A stretch of DNA of 14,149 nt from Methanobacteriota archaeon. GTDB lineage: Archaea > Halobacteriota > Methanomicrobia > Methanomicrobiales > Methanomicrobiaceae. The notes under the pieces were generated by a model. That model was not told where the DNA came from and did not search any database. It saw nothing but the letters and a program-made list of their open reading frames with translations. Location: the NCBI GenBank assembly GCA_023396365.1, contig JAEWWL010000059.1, positions 1-14,149 on the forward strand, in the 5' to 3' direction. The position numbers were made by a program, and so were the translations under genes. Shown piece after piece: positions 13,399-14,149 of this stretch (the first letter of the stretch is position 1; each line of letters starts with the position of its first letter).

Positions 13399-14149
13399 AT
13401 GATAAACAGGGAATTTAAGGATATTGTTAATAATTTCATAGATAATAAAAAGATTTCATATTTAAATCTCCAGGATTATGAGAGTGATGAGAGAGAATAT
13501 GCAGAACTGATTAATCTGCTGATGGGAGAAATTCAGAAAATTGAAACCCAAAGAGAAAAGGATGAAAAAGAGGCAAAGATACTTCAGAAGAGAGCAGATG
13601 CCTTCTTAAAAGACAACCCTCAGGGAATCACTGTTCTTGCATCAGACAAGCACAGGCTTGATTTAAACAAAGAGTATGAACGCATCTGGCGTGGAAGCTT
13701 TGACGAACTGATGGCAAAAAAGCTCTATGACTTTGATATTACAATCACCGGCGGCGATGACTTCTACGCATCCTACGAAACAAAGAAAAAGGCAGTATCA
13801 GATATGGAGATCAGGTGGCCTGACGGTGGTGTCAGCTACTTAAGACTCTTCCAGACTCCGATTCTTGATGAAAACGGGGAAATTGATGTCAATTACTACA
13901 TCTATCAGGATTTAACCGAGGATTTGACAAAATTAAAGGAGATCCAAAAGCTTGAGAAGCAGTCTGAATCCATTGTCAAGGAAAACCCGATGCCGATTCT
14001 GCTCTGGAATAATGATTTATCAATCAGAACATCCAATACGGCATTTATAAAACTTACCGGATATTCAGAGGATGAGGCAAAAAGCCTGACAATCAATGAC
14101 TTTACATATTTATCACAGTCCGGAAAATCAGTTGCTGAAACATTAAAAA
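13399..14149 (+). CDS. Tandem-PAS sensor protein, 5' part (runs off the window)
   Basis: The ATG at 13399 has GGAGTG (13386-13391) 7 nt upstream, and the frame is open for 250 codons to the window end. There is no signal peptide or membrane segment in the part seen, so it appears cytoplasmic. After a charged helical N-terminus (about 1-70, probable coiled coil at 45-70) comes a first PAS-like domain (about 70-175; NPQGITVL, RIWRGS-like EYERIWRG, YDFDITI, then a PxLDENGEI and QDLTED end). A linking helix (about 175-195) leads to a second PAS domain beginning NPMPILLWNNDLSIRTSNTAF, with LTGYSEDEA. Such proteins in methanogens are often soluble chemoreceptors or PAS histidine kinases; the deciding C-terminal domain lies beyond the edge. 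Divergent position from fdhC suggests a possible link to formate or energy sensing. Confidence 0.85.
   Translation, partial: MINREFKDIVNNFIDNKKISYLNLQDYESDEREYAELINLLMGEIQKIETQREKDEKEAKILQKRADAFLKDNPQGITVLASDKHRLDLNKEYERIWRGSFDELMAKKLYDFDITITGGDDFYASYETKKKAVSDMEIRWPDGGVSYLRLFQTPILDENGEIDVNYYIYQDLTEDLTKLKEIQKLEKQSESIVKENPMPILLWNNDLSIRTSNTAFIKLTGYSEDEAKSLTINDFTYLSQSGKSVAETLK

Overview
The window looks like part of a euryarchaeal, probably methanogen (Methanomicrobiales-type), chromosome. Evidence: A/T-rich archaeal TATA-like boxes upstream of genes, Shine-Dalgarno sequences of the GGAGG / GGTGAT type, oligo-T terminators, a methanogen-like formate channel (FdhC, FNT family), poly-HAMP and PAS chemoreceptors, and kinase domains typical of methanogen signalling proteins. 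The genus cannot be fixed from the window alone. No rRNA, tRNA, CRISPR or transposase was seen.

Layout. (1) 111-4891, plus strand: a membrane chemoreceptor (double Cache, poly-HAMP, MCP signalling hairpin) followed 8 nt later by a single-polypeptide CheA with Hpt, ATPase, CheW-like and receiver domains. No separate cheW, cheY, cheB or cheR is seen. (2) 5097-8450, plus strand: a receiver-histidine kinase, a paralogous four-TM PAS kinase whose phospho-acceptor His is replaced by Thr, and a GNAT acetyltransferase 9 nt downstream. (3) 8515-11048, plus strand: a compact HyuA-type ASKHA ATPase and a histone-deacetylase-family amidohydrolase overlapping by ATGA. A GC hairpin with a T-run separates them from the acetyltransferase. 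(4) 11308-12697, minus strand: fdhC followed by a small two-TM protein with an OB-fold. (5) 12698-13398: a 701-bp, very A/T-rich divergent intergenic region rich in repeats and dyads. (6) 13399 to the right edge, plus strand: the start of a cytoplasmic tandem-PAS sensor, open at the window end.

How it may work together: blocks 1 and 2 are a signalling island (external ligand to Cache receptor to CheA-REC; REC-kinase and pseudo-kinase alongside), but no DNA-binding output domain is encoded here. The acetyltransferase and the HDAC-family enzyme lie close together in different likely transcription units. The fdhC and PAS-sensor genes are divergent and share a 15-bp element in inverted orientation, suggesting common control of formate uptake and a sensor. 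These functional links are inferences; the domain calls rest on visible motifs.

The best second-look items are the His-to-Thr kinase, the regulatory architecture between fdhC and the PAS gene, the fdhC-linked membrane OB-fold protein, and the HyuA/HDAC translationally coupled pair.
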